Both the position numbers and the translations under genes were made by a program. Below are positions 61,092 to 64,000 of a DNA stretch of 64,000 nucleotides, one piece after another. This DNA comes from Actinoplanes sp. NBC_00393 (GTDB lineage: Bacteria > Actinomycetota > Actinomycetes > Mycobacteriales > Micromonosporaceae), in NCBI RefSeq assembly GCF_036053395.1, contig NZ_CP107942.1, positions 6,280,501 through 6,344,500 on the forward strand, in the 5' to 3' direction. The notes below the pieces were generated by a model. The model was not told where the DNA came from and made no database searches. It saw only the letters and a program-made list of their open reading frames with translations. Positions within the stretch are counted from its first letter, which is position 1. The number at the start of each line of letters is the position of its first letter.

Positions 61092-61994
61092 GTGCTTGAT
61101 CCACACGGGCTCTACGAGGTGTCCGGTGATCTGCCGGACCTGGACGGCCCGGTGCTCATCCAGGCGCTCACCGGTTTCGTGGACGCGGGCAGCGCGATCC
61201 AGCTCGCCCGGGAACACCTGCTGGAGCATCTGGAGAGCGAGGTCATCGCCACCTTCGACCTGGATCAGCTCCTGGACTACCGGTCCCGCCGCCCTCCGAT
61301 GATCTTCGTGGCCGACCATTTCGAGAGCTACGAGGACCCTCGGCTGGCCCTGCACCTGGTGCGTGACCAACTCGGCAACCAGTTCCTGCTGCTCGCCGGC
61401 CCGGAGCCGGATCTGCAGTGGGAACGGTTCATCGCCGCGATCACCGCACTGATCGACCAGCTCGGCGTACGGGTCACTGTCGGCCTCAACGCCATCCCGA
61501 TGGCCGTGCCGCACACCCGCCCGGTCGGGGTCACCGCGCACGCCACCGACAAGCGGCTCCTCGGTGATCACGAGTCGTGGCTGCAGCGCGTGCAGGTGCC
61601 GGCCAGCGTCGGCAACCTCCTCGAGTTCCGGCTCGGGCAGTCCGGCCACGACGCCCTCGGGTACGCGGCTCACGTACCCCACTATCTCGCCCAGACCGGC
61701 TACCCGGCCGCCGCCGAACTGCTGCTCGACTCGGTCTCCGCGAGCACCGGCCTGGCCCTGCCGACCGGCGGGCTGCGGGAGGCCGCCGCGCTGGTCCGCG
61801 AGGAGGTCGACAAGCAGATCGCCGACGACGAGCAGGCCGGGCGCCTGGTCACCTCGCTGGAGGCGCAGTACGACGCGTTCCTGCGCGGGCGCCAGGGCAA
61901 CCTGCTGGCCGAGACGGACGGGCCGCTGCCCACCGCTGAGGAGCTCGGCGCCGAGCTCGAGCGCTTCCTCGCCGAGCAGAGCAGGGACGAGTAG
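61092..61994 (+). CDS. PAC2-family protein (proteasome assembly chaperone-like)
   Basis: A 300-residue PAC2-fold protein: LIQALTGFVDAGSAIQLAREHLLEHL near 18-43, IATFDLDQLLDYRSRRPPMIF, and TVGLNAIPMAVPHTRPVGVTAHAT, GQSGHDALGYAAHVPHYLAQTGYPAAAELLLDSV. Actinobacteria have 20S proteasomes and PAC2 proteins are often linked to them; this role is inferred. The GTG at 61092 follows AAGGAGG at 8 nt. Confidence 0.9.
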   Translation: MLDPHGLYEVSGDLPDLDGPVLIQALTGFVDAGSAIQLAREHLLEHLESEVIATFDLDQLLDYRSRRPPMIFVADHFESYEDPRLALHLVRDQLGNQFLLLAGPEPDLQWERFIAAITALIDQLGVRVTVGLNAIPMAVPHTRPVGVTAHATDKRLLGDHESWLQRVQVPASVGNLLEFRLGQSGHDALGYAAHVPHYLAQTGYPAAAELLLDSVSASTGLALPTGGLREAAALVREEVDKQIADDEQAGRLVTSLEAQYDAFLRGRQGNLLAETDGPLPTAEELGAELERFLAEQSRDE

Positions 61995-62000
61995 AAGCTC

Positions 62001-62744
62001 TCAGCGCTTGATCGGTAACCAGTCGAGCACGGCCGGGAGCTGCTCGTCCCAGTAGTCCCAGGCGTGCCCGCCCGGTCCGAACTCCGCGTCCAGCTCGACG
62101 CCGGCCGTCGCGCACGCCTGCACGAAACGGCGGTTCTGCGCCAGCAGGTGATCCTCGGTGCCGCAGCGCAACCTCAGCTGCGGCGCCGAGGCACGGTCCG
62201 CCACGCGGACCAGATGCATCAGATCCTCGTCGCCGCCGGCCACGTGCCGGTCCGCGAAGACCCGCGCAACCAGGGCACGCATGTGCGGTCGCAGGTCGTG
62301 TTCCTGGATGTACGCGAGATCGAGCGCCCCGGACAACGTAGCGGCGGCGGCGAACCGCTCCGGCTCCCGCAGCGCCCACTTGATCGCGCCGTAGCCGCCC
62401 ATCGACAGTCCCGCGACGAAGGTGTCCTCGCGCCGCGCCGACACCCGGAAGAGCCGGCCGACCGTCTCCGGCAGCTCCGCGGAGAGAAAGTCCCAGAACC
62501 GCATCCCGTACGCCTCGTTGGCGTAGAAGCTGCGGTGCACCTGCGGCATCACGACCGCCAGCCCGCGCTCGGCCGCGTATCGCTCCACCGACGTGTACCT
62601 GGTCCACGCCGTGTGGTCGTCGGTCAGCCCGTGCAGGAGGTAGAGCACCGGTGGCGGTTCGCTCACGCCGTCGGGCAGCAGCACCGTCATGGAGGTGCTC
62701 AGCTCGAGTGCCTTGGAGTTGAAGTCGCAGCGGATCAAGGCCAT
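62001..62744 (-). CDS. Esterase, alpha/beta hydrolase (esterase D type)
   Basis: A 247-residue esterase of the tributyrin-esterase/EstA family. The nucleophile elbow is GLSMGGYGAIKWA (near 108-120), with the catalytic His in GGHAWDYWDEQLPAVLDWL near the end and an Asp between. The start MALIRCDFNSKALELSTSMTVLLPDG is the family's usual N-terminus, so the ATG at 62744 is preferred over 62762. Cleaves small acyl esters, perhaps cell-surface ones; no signal peptide seen. Converges on the PAC2 gene. Confidence 0.88.
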   Translation of the reverse strand: MALIRCDFNSKALELSTSMTVLLPDGVSEPPPVLYLLHGLTDDHTAWTRYTSVERYAAERGLAVVMPQVHRSFYANEAYGMRFWDFLSAELPETVGRLFRVSARREDTFVAGLSMGGYGAIKWALREPERFAAAATLSGALDLAYIQEHDLRPHMRALVARVFADRHVAGGDEDLMHLVRVADRASAPQLRLRCGTEDHLLAQNRRFVQACATAGVELDAEFGPGGHAWDYWDEQLPAVLDWLPIKR

Positions 62745-62785
62745 TCCGACAGTCTCCGCCATCGACGGCCGCCGCCTTCGTCCAG

Positions 62786-62814
62786 TTGGGAATGTCGTAC
62801 CTGTCGATTAGAAT
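62786..62814 (+). promoter_or_regulatory. Candidate promoter of the 62901 gene
   Basis: TTGGGA (62786-62791), 17-bp spacer, TAGAAT (62809-62814): close to a housekeeping -35/-10 pair, with an AT-rich stretch after. The transcript would have an 80-nt leader before the GTG at 62901. Not tested. Confidence 0.5.
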
Positions 62815-62900
62815 GTATGTACGAAAGAGGGGCCCTGAGCTGCGGATCTTCAGGCGCTTCCGAGCGCAGCTGTGTCCGCGGCGCGAGTGAGGAGACCGAC

Positions 62901-63581
62901 GTGACCACGTCCACCCTGTCCACGATCTCGACCACCCCCGTGCCCGTGATCCCGCCGTATGCGACGATGCTCGGCTTCACCCGGTACGTGTCTCGCACCG
63001 GCCCCGCCAAGGCCACCTTCGTCGGCGGCCTGCGCCGCCAGCGGGAGCGCCGCAGCGGCTTCAACCCGCACGGCCAGCTGGTGAAGGCGCTGAAGGCCGA
63101 CATCGCGTTCCGCACCGGCGGCAGCTACCTCGCCGGCGTGACCAACCTGGTGAAGGAGCGGTGGAAGCCGCTGTACGAAACGCTTCGCACCGGCGCCGGC
63201 ACCTACCTGTCCTCACTCGGCGACCCGGAGCAGGTCAGCCTCGCCCAGACCCGCGACGCCATCGCCACCGTCGGCCCGCTGGCCGTGAAGATCAACCCCC
63301 ACTTCGGCCTGCGCTACGAGGACGGCCGCCGCGAAGCCGTCCGCCTGCACTTCGACGAGGACCCGCCTAGCGCCGAGGCCACCACCGCGATGCTGCACCT
63401 GATGGCCCGCCACATGGACCAGATCCTCCCCAACGCCGAGCCCGTCCTCGTCGACCTGCGCCGCGGCGTCACCCACCGCATCGACCCAGCCGCCCGCCCC
63501 GCCGACATCGAAAGCTGGCTCTCCGGCGAGGCCGCCGCCTTCACCGCGATGTGGGCCGCCACCGCCACCCCAGCCGCCTGA
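62901..63581 (+). CDS. Conserved actinobacterial protein, unknown
   Basis: A 226-residue protein. A variable N-terminal 20 residues (Thr/Ser/Pro-rich) precede a conserved block: YATMLGFTRYVSRTGPAKATFV, GGLRRQRERRSGFNPHG, then ALKADIAFRTGGSYLAGVTNLVKERWKPLYETL, and VKINPHFGLRYEDGRREAVRLHFDE and LPNAEPVLVDLRRGVTHRI. I recognise it as a conserved family but know no function. GTG at 62901 with GAGGAG 6 nt upstream; a candidate promoter lies at 62786-62814. Confidence 0.8.
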   Translation: MTTSTLSTISTTPVPVIPPYATMLGFTRYVSRTGPAKATFVGGLRRQRERRSGFNPHGQLVKALKADIAFRTGGSYLAGVTNLVKERWKPLYETLRTGAGTYLSSLGDPEQVSLAQTRDAIATVGPLAVKINPHFGLRYEDGRREAVRLHFDEDPPSAEATTAMLHLMARHMDQILPNAEPVLVDLRRGVTHRIDPAARPADIESWLSGEAAAFTAMWAATATPAA

Positions 63582-63639
63582 CCACCCACCGCCGGCCGCC
63601 CTCCCGGCCTAGCCCTCACCACTGACCCCACACCCGTCG

Positions 63640-64000
63640 AGCCGGAGCCGATCGCCCCACAGCGATCGGCCCGCTCGACCGGCGATCAGCCAACCTTGCG
63701 CTGACCCGCCGATCTCGCGGCAATCGGCCAGCTACACGGTGATCGCCGACTGAGCAATGATCGCCCGCCTGCGCGGCGATCGGCCAGTTGCCCGATTGTC
63801 AGCTGGGCTTGCAGCGATCGGCCGGCTGCACGGTGATCGCCCAGCTGCGCGTTGATCGGCTGGGTGTGCGGTGATCGCCCAGCTGCGCGTTGATCGGCTG
63901 TGTGTGCGGTGATCGCCCAGCTGCGCGTTGATCGGCTGTGTGTGCGGTGATCGCCCAGCTGCGCGTTGATCGGCTGTGTGTGCGGTGATCGCCCAGCTGC
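63640..64000. repeat. Tandem repeat array G (38-bp period, runs off window)
   Basis: CGGTGATCGCCCAGCTGCGC starts at 63831, 63869, 63907, 63945 and 63983, an exact 38-bp period made of two 19-bp halves (GATCGCCCAGCTG and GATCGGCTGTGTG). Upstream of 63831, looser GATCGGCCAGCTG-like copies extend back to about 63640. The array continues beyond the window edge. The gap 63582-63639 has no gene. Confidence 0.9.

Noticed and set aside
62801..62830. LexA/SOS-like box near TAGAATGTATGTACGAA
   Set aside because: Does not match the actinobacterial GAAC-N4-GTTC palindrome; only the -10-like TAGAAT is credible.
5021..64000. Possible CRISPR arrays among the tandem repeats
   Set aside because: The units are contiguous, without unique spacers of constant length between conserved repeats, and no cas genes are present.
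1..64000. tRNA, rRNA, insertion sequences, prophage genes
   Set aside because: No cloverleaf, rRNA or transposase/integrase pattern was noticed on reading; a covariance-model search could still find a missed small RNA.

Overview
This window is a high-GC chromosomal segment with strong third-position G/C bias, many GTG (and one TTG) starts, frequent 4-bp start/stop overlaps and gene families typical of filamentous actinobacteria (DUF6401, DUF3072, Clp_N pairs, EcsC, PAC2, CBM2-like domains, TreX-TreY-TreZ). It looks like a member of the Micromonosporaceae, perhaps Actinoplanes. The genus is an inference from family content, not a measurement. No rRNA, tRNA, insertion sequence, integrase or CRISPR array was seen.

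Layout: 0-4.7 kb has a truncated ABC-transporter ATPase, a GT4 glycosyltransferase, two SRPBCC proteins and an FAD amine-oxidase-like enzyme. 4.7-8.4 kb holds small or low-complexity genes separated by tandem repeats. 8.6-16 kb has a mechanosensitive-channel-like protein with a long charged coiled coil, a membrane-anchored CBM2-like protein, and an operon of a SpoIIE-type phosphatase/ATPase, a HAD phosphatase and a cation/proton antiporter. 16-18 kb has a VOC protein, DUF3072, and an HTH plus Clp_N pair behind two copies of a palindromic operator. 18.1-19.2 kb is repeats. 19.2-22.5 kb is a MarR-pirin-aminopeptidase-methyltransferase operon, followed by a 41-residue membrane peptide and a phospholipase D protein.

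About 24.6-37.5 kb is a purine-degradation island read almost entirely leftward. Uricase, HIU hydrolase, OHCU decarboxylase and an 8-oxoguanine-deaminase-like amidohydrolase lie in one coupled operon. Malate synthase with an HpcH/HpaI-like aldolase takes up glyoxylate. Allantoinase and allantoicase are coupled to an aminoglycoside/choline-kinase-like phosphotransferase, then a PCMT-like methyltransferase and a GNAT acetyltransferase. The chain runs urate to 5-hydroxyisourate, OHCU, allantoin, allantoate, ureidoglycolate/glyoxylate and malate.

37.6-46.7 kb has HrpB helicase and a leftward signalling locus (membrane-tethered amino-acid-type binding protein, integral membrane protein, PP2C phosphatase, GGDEF-EAL protein), then YidD. 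46.7-56.3 kb is alpha-glucan and trehalose metabolism: treX-treY-treZ leftward with overlapping ends, and a divergent GDE-type debranching enzyme plus GT4 glycosyltransferase. 56.9-63.6 kb has PanE-like reductase, a UBP zinc finger coupled to a CPA1 antiporter, a lipoprotein, EcsC, PAC2, an esterase and an unknown conserved protein.

The most unusual feature is a set of intergenic tandem repeats. Arrays at 5.0, 18.2 and 56.2-56.8 kb all have a 63-bp period; the first two and the 56.2 kb copies share a hairpin core. A fourth array at 7.45 kb has a period of about 31.5 bp (half of 63). Other arrays with 14-, 17- and 38-bp modules occupy most of the remaining longer gene gaps.
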